DNA from: a virus
DNA length: 38,680 bases
IMG/VR virus record: IMGVR_UViG_3300048837_000628
Location: 1 to 38,680 of that record
Reading direction: 5' to 3' (one strand)
Shown here in pieces: positions 6,173 to 16,870 of the stretch. Within the stretch, counting starts at the first letter, position 1. Every line of letters begins with the position of its first letter. Below the pieces are notes generated by a model. The model saw nothing but the letters and a program-made list of their open reading frames with translations. It did not search any database and had not been told where the DNA came from. The position numbers were made by a program, and so were the translations under genes.

Positions 6173-9100
6173 TCAACCAACCTCGGCAAACCTCCCTTCG
6201 TCCACCACATCACGCCGAGTCCGCGGCAGATACACCCCGTCATCCGCCTCGCGTATCCGGCGCTCGCGGTTGCGCACGCTCTGCCACATCTGCGGCGGCG
6301 TGATCCGGCGCCCTGGATTGACCTTGTTGAAATCGGCGATCGCGGCTCTAGCTTCGGCCATTCCCCCCTGGTCCTGATCCATCGCAGCCCGAGCGAACTG
6401 CGTCATCAGATCCTGGCGGCGCTCGTTGAGTCGTCGATCGGCGCTCATCACCGCGCTGCGCCCCTCGAAGGCAAGGCGGATCTCGGACGGCGAGAAGCCG
6501 GACGCCTGCCCGAGCACGCCAGCCAGGCTCACTTCGTCCTTGATGACCACGCCAGTCCGGTCGACTTCGCCATCGCTGTACTGGCGGTATGCCTTGATCG
6601 GGTTGCGGGCGAAGATCGGCAGCATGTCCTCCAGCCCGCGGCCGTAGTCTCCATCTGCCATCTTCTGCGCGCCCTTGGCGGCATTCACCCCCATGCCGAT
6701 AACTGGGCCCAGCATAGCGGTAGCGAACGATTCGGCCCAACGCTGGCCCTCCAGGCTCTCATTCACGTCCGGCAGCAGCAGCTTGTCCAGGCCAACGCGG
6801 CCGGAAATGTCCCACGGCGTCAGGCGAGAGAAGCCCTTGGCGATCACTTCTGAGGCTTTCGGGCCGAATGCGTCAGCCAGCATGTTGCGCATGGCGACTT
6901 CCGCGTCCCACGGCTCATCGTCACTGCCACCCAGCGCTGAGGCAAGTGTCAGCAGTGTTCCAACCAGCGGCAGACCCAGCACACCAGCAGCGGCCGCGTG
7001 CATGGTCATCAGCGCACCGAATACCTTGCGCGCCTCGCGCCGAACCTCGGGCGACTCGCCCTTGACTGACTGGTATGCGTTGCGCGCGAGCGTGTAGATC
7101 ATGTTCTGCGCGTACTGCTTGAACAACAGCACCACCCTGGCGACGTTGCCCTGCATCACGCGCGGCCGGTTGCCGGCGGAGTAGTCGAAGTGCCCGTCGT
7201 AGGTTGCCTTGACCGCCTGAGCATAGGCCGTGTCATGCTTGGCGCCAGCGTCACGCGCAAGCCGGTAGGCAGCGATGAACGTCACCTGACGGTTGAAGCG
7301 CTCGGCGTGATGGAACAGGTAGCTCGCCAGCCGCATCACCGGGCGAATCTTCCACATCACCTTCGCATCCTCACCCTGCGCGATGCCGGCGAGGTCGTGG
7401 GCCATCGTCACGTCGATGGTGCCGGTTCGCACCGCCTCGTCGTAAGCGGCAATCTCGTCCTGGTGCTTGCGCAGCGCCTTCGGGTCTTGCTCGTTCTTCA
7501 GCCGGGCAGCCAAGACGGCACGAAGGTCGTTCTTGCCTTCCACCACTTCAGCCGAAGCCGCCATCAGCGCGGCGCCCGCCTTCCTGAATCCCCACTTTGC
7601 ACCCATCACCGGGTAGGCAACCAGCGGCGTCTGCGACAGGTTCACCACCGCAGCAGCCGGCGAAATGCCCAGGTAGTAGACAAAGCCGAAGCTGGTGAGC
7701 GCAGTCGAAAGCGGGTTGCCCTTGGGGTTCATCGTCGCTTCATGGCGCTTGTTCATCTCATCCACGACGCGCTGCGCCGCCGGCTGATCGAACCCCTCAA
7801 TCGGCGCCATCTCGTCGACGTGCTTCTGCATCCGATCCAGTTCGGACTGCATCTGGTCGCCGTACTTCAGCTTGGCGAGGTAGCGCGCGCCGTGGAACGT
7901 GTTCTGCGCGAACGCTCGACGCGCATCGCTCGAGAAGCCCGGGGTGCCCTTCCGGTGAATGCCATGCTTCGCCCACGAGAGATCGGGGAGCGACGACAGG
8001 TAGAGCTGGCCCAGGGTGTCCTCGAGCTCGGCCTGCACGCGCGGATCCAGCCCCTGCTCGTCCAGCGCCTCGTAGAGCTCGGTCATGAACCCGCGGCCCA
8101 CCATGTCGCGGCCGGCGACAAACTCCTTGCTCAGAATCACCCGCCCAACGTGATACCCATCCCTGGCCGGGAACGCCTTGACCATCTCGGCGCGCATGGT
8201 CTCGGCCTCGGCCATGGTCTCGGCGCGCGAAACGCTCGCCACCTTTCCGGCGTTGTCCTTCGTCACCACAACATATTGACCGAAGCGCGACAGCGGGAAA
8301 TACACGCCCTTGATGGCCTTGAAGAAGTCGGCATCCATGCGCTTCAGCAGCTCGGCGCGGCGATCTTCCCGCAACTCGCTGCGCATGATGCGATCGATGA
8401 TCGCCTGCCGCACCGCAGCGTGATGCTTGCGGTAGTGGTCGCGCGCCTCCCGATAGACGTTCTGCGCTTCGGCCGAGAGCTGGCCGAACTGCGCCTTGAG
8501 CGCTCGGCTCTTAGCGAGGTCGTCCCCTGGCACATACTCGACGGCGGAATCCGCATCGATCTGCGCCAAGGTGGCGTCGTGCATCAAGTCGGCCAGCTTG
8601 CCCTCGTCGGGCAGCTTGCCCCAGCGCCGCGCGAGCTCGTCGGCCGCGGCGCCAACGTCGTTCTTGTCGGCCTCCATCTGCGCGGCGAGCCGATCGTAGT
8701 CGGCCAGCGGCAGCACGTCGCCGTAGACGTCGGTCAGTTGCCGGCGGCCCAGGAATTGCAGTCCGAGCTTGAGCCAGTCGGTCAGCTTGTGCTTGCCGGC
8801 CTTCTTCACATCCTGAACAGTGATCGCCTTCAGGCCGGCGCCGATGTTCCTGGCGGCCTGCTGCATGCCCGACCGACTGAACTGCAAATCATCCCCCCCC
8901 CGCTCTGCCGTCTGCGCAATGCTGCCGCGTACCTGCTGCTGCGCCATCCTGATGTTACGCTTGTGCCAGAACGCCGCACGCCCGGCATTCGGGGCGTCGT
9001 CGGTCAGGATGCGCTCGGCCACGCGCAACACCTCAGACAGCGCGGTGTCGTTGCGCGCGCTCAAGCCCAGCAGGTTGCGCACCGCCTGAACGAAGTTCGA

Positions 9101-12100
9101 CCACATCGAGCCCGCGCGATAGGGGATCGTCTCGAGGTAGGCTTGCGCCTCGCCGCTCGACAGCGCCCAGGCCAGCACCTCGTCATCGCTGCGGAAGGCG
9201 TTGTTCGCGCCCTCGCGCATGTCCTGCTCGAACGCGGTCAGCATTGCCTTGCCGGCGTCTGCTGCGTCGAAGCGCTTGCGAATATGCTCGGCAATGGCGT
9301 CGGTCACGGCCATCAGGTCACGCGCATGCTTGCCGGCCATTGAGTTCGGGGTCTGCGTGCCATAGAAAACCATGCCGGCCGTGGCGGCATGAACCAGCTC
9401 GTGCAGCAAAACCTCTTCTTCCGTGCCGACCTTGCCGGTCACGTCCGCCCCGTTGAGCCAGACCACGATGTCGCGGCCCTTCTCATCGAACCCGGTCTCC
9501 GTGTAGCCGCGCGCATTCACCATGCTGGCGGGGGCCATGTCGCCGCGGTGGACAACCTTCAGGTCGAGCACAACACCGGCTTTCTCAAGCCGCTGCAACT
9601 TCTCCAGCACCTTTTGCGCAACGGCCGCTTTCGCGCCGTCTTTCGAGCGCGTCATGAACTGCGCTGCTTCGATCAGCGTCTTGCCCTCGATGGCAGACTG
9701 CACGCGCTGCGCTTCTTGTGCAGGCGCGTCGCCGACTGAGCGGTGGAAGGCTTCAGTTTGCGGGGCGCGTGCTCCGATGCTGGCCGAAGCCTTCACTGCG
9801 CCCGCGCGGACCTCGCCGGCGGCCGCCCGGTCAAGCCCAGCCATCGCGTAGCCCACGAAGTCGTCCACCGTCATCGTCTTCGCGCCCAGCCCGTTGCGCA
9901 GCATCCAGGTGCGGATCATGCCGGCGAACGAGCGCAGGAAGTCGCCCACGCGCTTGCCGATCTTCGCGTCCACCCACTGCATGAAGGCGTTGTCGGCGAA
10001 GGCGTAGCCGGCGCTGCGGCCTTCGATCACCGCCTGCTCGACGATGTAGGCGGCTGCCTCGGCTGCGTTCCCGGCCTCGCCGGCCACGATCATCCGCAGC
10101 ATCACGCGATCGAGGAAGGAGCGCAGACCCTCGTCCTTCAGGCCGTGCCGGGTGCGGACCATTTCCAGCGCCCGCGCGTCGATCATCTGGCGCTGCTGGC
10201 CGTGCAACATTTCGTGCAGCATCACCGCCGTGGCCGTGACCGGGTTCAGGTTCGGCCCCACCAGGAAGGTCAGGCCGCTCTTGGGATCGTAGAAGCCGTT
10301 GATGCGGCCTGCGCTGGAGAACTTGCGCATGGTCGAATCCAGCTTGCGGCCGGTCCGCTCGGCCACGATGCGGCCGATCTCGGCATTGTCGGCGGTGCCG
10401 ATCACGATCACGCCGCCGCGCTTGCCGGCCCGGCCGCGCTCGAGCAGCTTGCCGGTGATCTCGGCGAGTCCGTCGAACTGGACGCGCATCGCGCGCACGA
10501 GACCCTTTTCGGTGATGCCGATCCGGACGGCGTTGCGATCGCGCGGGGGGGTCGCCGAGAAGGCTACGTCGGCGTCAGAATCTCCCGGCTGCCGAGCCCC
10601 GTCATCAACGGCCCGCATGGCACGGCCTGCGGTCGCCTCGGCCTTCTCCTTGACGATCTCGACCCGGCGAATCCGGCCGTCCTGCATCACCGTGCGATCG
10701 CCGCCGTTGAAGCTCTTGAAGTCGCGGTGGATGCGCTTCCACTCGTCCATCGTCATCTTGACGGGGCCGGCGTATTTCGCAGCATCGGCAGCGTCGGCGG
10801 CCTCGCGGCGCTCGCGGTCTGTCTGCTCTGCGGCAGCCATGCGGGCGCGGTCCTCGGCAACGCCGCGATCAAAGACCGCCTGGCCGCGCTTCGCAAGGTC
10901 GTTCAGCGTGTCATCGTAGCCCTCGAGACCGTACCGCTTGGCGTGCTCGCGCGCATCGCGGATCGGGTATCCGTCGCGCTGGAAGCCGTTTCCGTCGGCG
11001 ATGCGCTTTTCCGCGTTGGCGATCATCTCTTCCAGTTCGCGGCGCGGCGCTGCGAACTCGTCGTACTCGGCCTTATAGGCGTACCCGAACGGCAGCCATG
11101 CGCCGCCAACCTTGAACTCCTGGCGCGCATTGGAAATGCCGTCGATCTGGCCCGTCTCCATCGGGTACTTGCCCGACACCTTGACGGTTTCTCCGCGCTT
11201 GAAGGTGAGCGTCTGGCGCTGATCCTCATCGACGCGCTCGACGGTGAATTGGTCGCGGTCGGAGGCCGGTTGCTCGGCCGCAGGCTGCGCGACTTGCTTC
11301 TCCGCGCCCCAGAAGCTCTCAAGGAACCTGCCAAGGCTCTCGGGCGCGGCGGGGTAGCTGCCCAGCAGATCACCCTTGCTGCTCTCGACGCGCAGCCGTC
11401 CGCCCTTCTCCTTGATGGTGGGGCCGGGGAACTTGCCTTCGCTGCCAATGGCCCCGTCCGCGCGAACCTCGTAACCATAGGTGCGCGCAACGGCCTCGTA
11501 GGCAGCAAACGGCTGCGCCACATAGCCGTCGTTCGCAAGCCGCACCAGCGCCGCCTCTTCTGCCGCGGCCTTTGCCGCTTTCAGCGTCGGGTACGTCGTG
11601 CCGTCGATGTTCCACTTCCCGCCCTGGTAGGACTCGATGGTGCCGTAGTTCATCGCGCCGCGCTTGGCGGCCATGCGCTCGGCGCTCTCGAAGAACGCAA
11701 GCCGCATGCTCTTCACGTTGTCGCGCTGGCCCAGGTCTTCCCAGATCATCAGGGCGCGCGCTTGCTCGGGCGTCATAAGGTCGTCGGCCATCGCTTCGGC
11801 GTCGGCTGGCGCGTCACCCTGCTCGGCAGCAGCATCGGGCTGCGCGGTCGCCGCGCGCTCGATCTCCGCAATCAGTTCGTTCATGCCGCGGATCTTCTGG
11901 ATCGTCGGGTGCATGCCGCGCCAGTTGCCGGTGCTGGTCAGATACCAGCCGCCCATGTCCTGCTGGACCTGCCAGTCCTGGCCGTCGAGGGCCACGATGT
12001 CGCCGGCCGCGTAGGGCGCGAAGGCCGAGACTTGGACGGGATTACGGCGGGGGCCGGTAAGGGCGGGCTGGTTCGCGGCCGGCGGCTGCGCGGGTACTTC

Positions 12101-15100
12101 TACCGCAGCGGGCTCGCCATCGCTTTGCACGTCGTCCAGCGCATCGGATACGGCCTGCGCATCTTCGCTCATCAGCGCCTTGACGCGATCCGCCTGGATC
12201 ATGCGCGCACCGCCAGCAAGGCCAAGTGCATCGAACACCGCCCGCAACTCGGCGCCCGATGCTTCCTCAAGGCGCTTGCGTAGCGGGCTGTCCTGCTCGG
12301 CGCTGCCTGCACGATTGGCGCGGACAAGCGCCACGCTGATCTGGTCGCGCAGCGCGTCAAGGTCGGCCGCATCTTCGATGTTCGCATCCGCCCACGCCTC
12401 CTCGGGGGCGATGGCGCGAAGCTGCGCGTTCATGGCCTTGAGCGTGGCAATGGTGCCGCCGCGATTGGCAAGCTCCATCTGACCATCGCGCGACGACACG
12501 TCGGAAGGGCCGGCGTACCGCTTCGCTGGTTGCTCGGGCTGCTGCGCCGCATCTTCCGGCTGGTCGTACATCGCCATCATCTGCGCAAACGCCTGCGGGT
12601 CGCCTTGGCCGGCTCGCTGGCGGGCCGAGGCCTCGCGCGCCGCAGTTTCCTCGGCAGCCTCTTGCTCCGCACGCCACGCATCGTAATCCTTGCCCTTCGA
12701 TGCCTCCTTGAACCTGTCCAGCAGTTTGCCCTCGTCCTTGCTCTTCTTCAGGCGCGCGATCTCGATGGCGTTGCCGATCTCTTCCAGCACGTCGCCGCCC
12801 TGGTAGCGACGATCGACCGCAGAAAGCCCTTCGATGCGCTTGATCTCGGCATCCAGGTTGACCGCCCCGGCCATGCCGCTGCCGTAGTTCATCGGGCGGT
12901 CCGGGTTCTTCGCAAAGCCGGGGGACTTCTCCACCTTGGCGCGGAAGTCGCGCAGCTTCTCGACGGTGTTGACCACCTTGAATTTGACGTCGCCCGGAAC
13001 GTCGAAGGAAACGAAATCCTTGGCGTCCAGAACGGTCGCGTCGAACTGCCAGCTTCCGGTCTTGCCCTTGACGACGAATTTTCCGGTCTTGACGATGCGC
13101 GCGGCGTCTTCCTTCGCAAGCTCGAGGTTCGGTGCGCGCACGGCTTGATCGGGGTTCTTGCCCCACACGACCGCGAACCCACCGCCAGCGGCTTGCTCGA
13201 TGTTCAGGCTCGGCGTCAGGCCGTCGGTGTCCTTCGGTCCATCTACGCTCCACGTTTTCACGCCGGCATAGGTCGCCGGCTTGTCGGCGATCTTCACGCC
13301 ATCGAAGATTCGGTCGGCAGTCGGGGCGACAGCGATGGCCTTGTCGATCTCGCCCAAGATCCACGCCTTCGCCTCGGCCGGGTTGAAGTCGGTGTTGCGC
13401 GCCGACTTCTGGATGGCTTCGGCGATGACGGGCTGCGTGACCGGCTCTGCGGGCTGGCCGGGGTCTTTGTGGGTAGCGACGGCTGCGGGCGCGTCGGCCT
13501 TCTTGCGAATCAAGTAGCCCTTCATCCCGGCATGCACGTCTCCAGCCGGCACAACATCGTGCGTCTCAGTCAGTCCGCGCGCGTTGAGTTCGCGCGAGGC
13601 TGCGGCCTTGATGGCAAACGCCTTACCGTCCTTTGTGGTGATGACGTTGAAAAGCGGATTGCCCGCCATCTCCTTCGCGCCCTCGGCTTGCTTCTCGCCG
13701 GTCGGATCGAGGTTGTCGCGGTGAATCCAGGTCGTCTTGCGCTTGCCGTCCTTCGTGAACATCGGCATGCGCTCGCGGGCGCCCGACAGGTCGGCGGTGC
13801 GCACGGTGACGGTCTTGCCGTCGCGGTCCTTCAGCGTGGTGAACTCGGGGTTTTCGGCTCTGCCCGTCTTGCCCTCGTCGGGGCGGGCAACATCAGCGGA
13901 GGGCTGTGCCAGCGCCGCGGCCGCCGCCGGTGCCTGTGCCTCGCGAATGACGCGCTCTGCATCGCCGACGCGGATCCCGGTGGCCTGATGCACCTGGAAG
14001 GGCGTCATCTGCACGCCGGCCTGCTCGGCCTCGCGCACGGTTGCAACCGCATCGGCCAGCGGGACGAAGCGCACTTGCGTGCCTGCGGTCACGCCAACAT
14101 CGGATTCTGTGCGCTCGCTGTCGGCGCCCTTCTCCCATAGGTCGCGCTCGGCCTGCGTGCGGGTCGTGCCTGACTGGCTATCGAACCTTGCTGCGGTCGG
14201 CGTTACTGCGGCCCGGCCTTGGGTTTGCGCGCCCTCGCCTTCCTGTCCGCGCGCTTCTTGCGCTTGCGGAGCCATTTGTTCAGTCGGGGGCACATTGGTG
14301 GGCTGGACTCCTTGCGATGCAGTGGGTTGAGCAACGGGGGCTGCTGTATCGGTGGCGCCTTCTACGCCGGCAGGCTGTTGAGCGCCGGCCGTTCCCACAG
14401 GAACACGCGCTCTGCTGCCGGGTGCAGGTGCTCCGGCAGGTCGATCCACTCGTCCGAGGTCGACAGGGCGACCTGGTGCCACTCCTGCGCTTCCTGCGGG
14501 GACAGCACCTGATCCTTGACCGCTCGCTGCATCCACTTGGGCAGACTGGACATCGGGGGCTCCTTGCATCAGGCGCTCGATGGTCGCCCGGGTGGTCGGG
14601 TTGATCTTCGTCCAGTTCTGGCCGGCGAGCTTCTTGCCGATGACGTTGAGGCCGCCCTTTGCGGTCGCCCAGCCGCCCGGCTTGGTCAGGATGGCGGTGC
14701 GCTGCTCGGCGGTCATGCCGTCCCAGCCTTCGGACGTGGCCGGCGGGATGGCCTCGGATGGCTGCGCCGATTCGCTACGCTGGCTCGGCGCGGGCCTCGA
14801 TTGCTCGGGCGCCGTGGGCGCCTGAGTCGGTAGTTCAATGGCGGGCGAGGTCGCGGCCGGCGCTTGCGCGACGTCAGCAGGCGCTTGCTGCTCGACCGCG
14901 GCTTGCGCGGCCGGCTCGACAGCGGGCGCGGGGGTTTCTGCCGGCTGCTGCGCGGCGCGGCGCTGGATCTCGGCCGCAGCAGCTTCGCGCCAGCCGTCAC
15001 GCCCGGACTTCTCCAGCACGCGAAGCTGATCGTCGGTGCGGCCGGAAACGTCGATTGCCGGTGCGGGTTCGACCGTTGCAGCGGCTGCGACAGGCTGCAC

Positions 15101-16870
15101 TGCTGCTACAGGCTGTCCGGCGCCCTTGCGCTTACGATACTGCTCTTGCCACGCCGCAAACTCGGCCTTCCCGTCCTCGTCCATCTGCGATGGGATGCCC
15201 AGCGTTGCCCGAACACCGATGATCCATCCAGACAGCTCTTGATGCGCAACGAACCCGACTTGATCCTTTACTCTGGCTCGGACCTCTTTCACCGTGAGCC
15301 CTTGAGCGAACAAGTCTTCAATCTTGCTCGTAAGTCCTGCCTTGTCTGCTTGGTCGCGGGCCTGTTGCGCGTTTTCGTTGACCCACGATCCGGCATCGGC
15401 CCCAACTTGGACGCGCGGGACTTCGTGTGCGGCTTTGGCAAGCTCGGCCTGCAAGCGGTCTCGCTCTTCGATCGTGCGCCGGTCCCATCCGCCATTCACG
15501 CGCGCCTGCTGCTCGATGAAGCCCAGGCGCTCGCGCATCTGCTCGGGCGTGTCGGTCGCCTGCTTCTGCTCGGGCACGCGCGCGCCAGTCTCCAGGATCT
15601 CGCCGGTCTCGGGATCGACGGCCTGCGCCGCCTGCTGCATTGTCGCCGATGCGCCGGTATCGACCGCGAGTGCCGCGGCGGCCGACATCGGACCAGCGGC
15701 AGGGTCAAGGCCCATCTGCTGCGACGGTAGCGGCGCGGCAGGTTCCAGGGCGCGATCGTTGATGATCGGCGCGGGCGCGGGCGGGAACACGCCGGCACGG
15801 CCCAGCGCGGCCTCGTCAATGACCGGGCGCTCGGCGGTCGGGGTGAAGCCTTGTGGCGGCGCTGCGGGCGGCTCGGCGCCAGTGGGCGGCGGCAGCCCGC
15901 TGCCCTGCGGTTCAGGGCGCGTCATGCCGCTGTAGAGCGATGCGCCGCCGCCCATCGCCATGCCGGCCAGCGTGCCCATCACGGCCGCGTCTTCGACGCC
16001 TTCGCTCCACGGCTTGCCAAGAGCGAGGTTCTGGATGATCTGCTCGGAGATCGACTGCGGCAGCTCTTCGAGGAAGCCCTCGGAGATTGCGCCCTCGACC
16101 ACTTGGCGCGGGATACTCTTGGCCGGCAGCGCAGCAATCTCGCTGGCGACCTGCTGCGGGTTCGCGCCGCGGGCGAGCATGGTGTCGACGTCGCCCAGGC
16201 CAAAGCGCTGCGCTACGCGCCCACCCAGGTAGCCGAAGAGCGTACCGGCAAGGCCGGTCGCCACCGCAGCGCCAGCTTGCGTGGGCGTCAGCAGCCCGTC
16301 GTCAGTTTCCTGGCGGATCGCCGATGCCTGCGAGCCGGCCATCATCGTGCCTTCGCCGATCGCGCCGGCTGCGGCTGCGCCCTTGGCGCCCATCTGGCCC
16401 AGTCGCGTGCCAGCCATCAGCCCGCGCGCCGCAACGCCGCCGGCCAGCATGGGGGCAACCGACTCAGTGACGGCGTTCGCAATCAGGGACGGATTCTGGA
16501 TGGCGACTGCCGTCTTGTCCAGGATGCCGTCGGCCTCCTGGAACTGGCGCTGCTGATCCTTGTACTGGTCCGTGTGGAACTCGCTGACGAGCTCCTTGGC
16601 CTGCTTCGGCCGGAAGCCGACGGCGCCGCCTTCGTTCTCAAGGAACTTGCCGACACGGCCGCCAGTGGGGATGTCGGCAAGGCCGACGACGGTTTCAGGA
16701 ACGGCGATCGCCGACTTGACCGCGGAGAGGCCCAGGTCGCGCGCGTGCCCTAGAAAGCCCTTGGGCTCGGGCTTAGTCTCTCCGCCGAACGCCTCCCAGG
16801 GCTTCTGTTCTGCCGGTGCATCGCTGCTGGTGGTGTTGCTGAACTCTTCCCAGGGCTTGCGATCGGCCAT
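6173..16870 (-). CDS. Giant polyvalent phage protein with two HExxH sites and PLxRFG motif
   Basis: 3565 residues. The ATG at 16870 overlaps the upstream stop as TGATG and follows GGGAGAAAG. The N-terminus has PWEEF/PWEAF motifs (within the first 25 residues), then Gly/Ala-rich hydrophobic stretches (about 130-310). A very long Ala/Gln/Pro-rich middle contains folded islands such as WDGMTAEQRTAILTKPGGWA. Two zincin-type sites follow: HEMLH (H2219, H2223, followed by G) and HELVH (H2490, H2494). PFPLSRFG-like PLSRFG lies at 2859-2864, in the domain known as PLxRFG in phage large polyvalent proteins. A hydrophobic segment at about 3285-3315 and a basic C-terminus close it. Being last in a late virion operon, it is most likely packaged and ejected with DNA, the HExxH parts acting as peptidases. 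That role is inferred; the family is known to be multi-domain and variable. Confidence 0.85.
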   Translation of the reverse strand: MADRKPWEEFSNTTSSDAPAEQKPWEAFGGETKPEPKGFLGHARDLGLSAVKSAIAVPETVVGLADIPTGGRVGKFLENEGGAVGFRPKQAKELVSEFHTDQYKDQQRQFQEADGILDKTAVAIQNPSLIANAVTESVAPMLAGGVAARGLMAGTRLGQMGAKGAAAAGAIGEGTMMAGSQASAIRQETDDGLLTPTQAGAAVATGLAGTLFGYLGGRVAQRFGLGDVDTMLARGANPQQVASEIAALPAKSIPRQVVEGAISEGFLEELPQSISEQIIQNLALGKPWSEGVEDAAVMGTLAGMAMGGGASLYSGMTRPEPQGSGLPPPTGAEPPAAPPQGFTPTAERPVIDEAALGRAGVFPPAPAPIINDRALEPAAPLPSQQMGLDPAAGPMSAAAALAVDTGASATMQQAAQAVDPETGEILETGARVPEQKQATDTPEQMRERLGFIEQQARVNGGWDRRTIEERDRLQAELAKAAHEVPRVQVGADAGSWVNENAQQARDQADKAGLTSKIEDLFAQGLTVKEVRARVKDQVGFVAHQELSGWIIGVRATLGIPSQMDEDGKAEFAAWQEQYRKRKGAGQPVAAVQPVAAAATVEPAPAIDVSGRTDDQLRVLEKSGRDGWREAAAAEIQRRAAQQPAETPAPAVEPAAQAAVEQQAPADVAQAPAATSPAIELPTQAPTAPEQSRPAPSQRSESAQPSEAIPPATSEGWDGMTAEQRTAILTKPGGWATAKGGLNVIGKKLAGQNWTKINPTTRATIERLMQGAPDVQSAQVDAASGQGSGAVPAGSAGVAPGRPVDLGRVDRPAGAPAPGSRARVPVGTAGAQQPAGVEGATDTAAPVAQPTASQGVQPTNVPPTEQMAPQAQEARGQEGEGAQTQGRAAVTPTAARFDSQSGTTRTQAERDLWEKGADSERTESDVGVTAGTQVRFVPLADAVATVREAEQAGVQMTPFQVHQATGIRVGDAERVIREAQAPAAAAALAQPSADVARPDEGKTGRAENPEFTTLKDRDGKTVTVRTADLSGARERMPMFTKDGKRKTTWIHRDNLDPTGEKQAEGAKEMAGNPLFNVITTKDGKAFAIKAAASRELNARGLTETHDVVPAGDVHAGMKGYLIRKKADAPAAVATHKDPGQPAEPVTQPVIAEAIQKSARNTDFNPAEAKAWILGEIDKAIAVAPTADRIFDGVKIADKPATYAGVKTWSVDGPKDTDGLTPSLNIEQAAGGGFAVVWGKNPDQAVRAPNLELAKEDAARIVKTGKFVVKGKTGSWQFDATVLDAKDFVSFDVPGDVKFKVVNTVEKLRDFRAKVEKSPGFAKNPDRPMNYGSGMAGAVNLDAEIKRIEGLSAVDRRYQGGDVLEEIGNAIEIARLKKSKDEGKLLDRFKEASKGKDYDAWRAEQEAAEETAAREASARQRAGQGDPQAFAQMMAMYDQPEDAAQQPEQPAKRYAGPSDVSSRDGQMELANRGGTIATLKAMNAQLRAIAPEEAWADANIEDAADLDALRDQISVALVRANRAGSAEQDSPLRKRLEEASGAELRAVFDALGLAGGARMIQADRVKALMSEDAQAVSDALDDVQSDGEPAAVEVPAQPPAANQPALTGPRRNPVQVSAFAPYAAGDIVALDGQDWQVQQDMGGWYLTSTGNWRGMHPTIQKIRGMNELIAEIERAATAQPDAAAEQGDAPADAEAMADDLMTPEQARALMIWEDLGQRDNVKSMRLAFFESAERMAAKRGAMNYGTIESYQGGKWNIDGTTYPTLKAAKAAAEEAALVRLANDGYVAQPFAAYEAVARTYGYEVRADGAIGSEGKFPGPTIKEKGGRLRVESSKGDLLGSYPAAPESLGRFLESFWGAEKQVAQPAAEQPASDRDQFTVERVDEDQRQTLTFKRGETVKVSGKYPMETGQIDGISNARQEFKVGGAWLPFGYAYKAEYDEFAAPRRELEEMIANAEKRIADGNGFQRDGYPIRDAREHAKRYGLEGYDDTLNDLAKRGQAVFDRGVAEDRARMAAAEQTDRERREAADAADAAKYAGPVKMTMDEWKRIHRDFKSFNGGDRTVMQDGRIRRVEIVKEKAEATAGRAMRAVDDGARQPGDSDADVAFSATPPRDRNAVRIGITEKGLVRAMRVQFDGLAEITGKLLERGRAGKRGGVIVIGTADNAEIGRIVAERTGRKLDSTMRKFSSAGRINGFYDPKSGLTFLVGPNLNPVTATAVMLHEMLHGQQRQMIDARALEMVRTRHGLKDEGLRSFLDRVMLRMIVAGEAGNAAEAAAYIVEQAVIEGRSAGYAFADNAFMQWVDAKIGKRVGDFLRSFAGMIRTWMLRNGLGAKTMTVDDFVGYAMAGLDRAAAGEVRAGAVKASASIGARAPQTEAFHRSVGDAPAQEAQRVQSAIEGKTLIEAAQFMTRSKDGAKAAVAQKVLEKLQRLEKAGVVLDLKVVHRGDMAPASMVNARGYTETGFDEKGRDIVVWLNGADVTGKVGTEEEVLLHELVHAATAGMVFYGTQTPNSMAGKHARDLMAVTDAIAEHIRKRFDAADAGKAMLTAFEQDMREGANNAFRSDDEVLAWALSSGEAQAYLETIPYRAGSMWSNFVQAVRNLLGLSARNDTALSEVLRVAERILTDDAPNAGRAAFWHKRNIRMAQQQVRGSIAQTAERGGDDLQFSRSGMQQAARNIGAGLKAITVQDVKKAGKHKLTDWLKLGLQFLGRRQLTDVYGDVLPLADYDRLAAQMEADKNDVGAAADELARRWGKLPDEGKLADLMHDATLAQIDADSAVEYVPGDDLAKSRALKAQFGQLSAEAQNVYREARDHYRKHHAAVRQAIIDRIMRSELREDRRAELLKRMDADFFKAIKGVYFPLSRFGQYVVVTKDNAGKVASVSRAETMAEAETMRAEMVKAFPARDGYHVGRVILSKEFVAGRDMVGRGFMTELYEALDEQGLDPRVQAELEDTLGQLYLSSLPDLSWAKHGIHRKGTPGFSSDARRAFAQNTFHGARYLAKLKYGDQMQSELDRMQKHVDEMAPIEGFDQPAAQRVVDEMNKRHEATMNPKGNPLSTALTSFGFVYYLGISPAAAVVNLSQTPLVAYPVMGAKWGFRKAGAALMAASAEVVEGKNDLRAVLAARLKNEQDPKALRKHQDEIAAYDEAVRTGTIDVTMAHDLAGIAQGEDAKVMWKIRPVMRLASYLFHHAERFNRQVTFIAAYRLARDAGAKHDTAYAQAVKATYDGHFDYSAGNRPRVMQGNVARVVLLFKQYAQNMIYTLARNAYQSVKGESPEVRREARKVFGALMTMHAAAAGVLGLPLVGTLLTLASALGGSDDEPWDAEVAMRNMLADAFGPKASEVIAKGFSRLTPWDISGRVGLDKLLLPDVNESLEGQRWAESFATAMLGPVIGMGVNAAKGAQKMADGDYGRGLEDMLPIFARNPIKAYRQYSDGEVDRTGVVIKDEVSLAGVLGQASGFSPSEIRLAFEGRSAVMSADRRLNERRQDLMTQFARAAMDQDQGGMAEARAAIADFNKVNPGRRITPPQMWQSVRNRERRIREADDGVYLPRTRRDVVDEGRFAEVG
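8893..8901. repeat. C9/G9 homopolymer in giant gene
   Basis: Nine consecutive C on the plus strand (G on the coding strand) at about codon 2657, in frame here. It lies directly before a DDLQFSR linker and the PLxRFG half of the protein. A one-base slip would remove roughly the last 900 residues. Confidence 0.9.

Noticed and set aside
7190-14140. Three very long plus-strand ORFs (717, 846 and 536 codons) opposite the giant gene.
   Set aside because: They lie wholly antisense to a gene with clear motifs, have no Shine-Dalgarno logic, and show the Arg/His/Leu-rich composition expected of antisense frames in GC-rich DNA.
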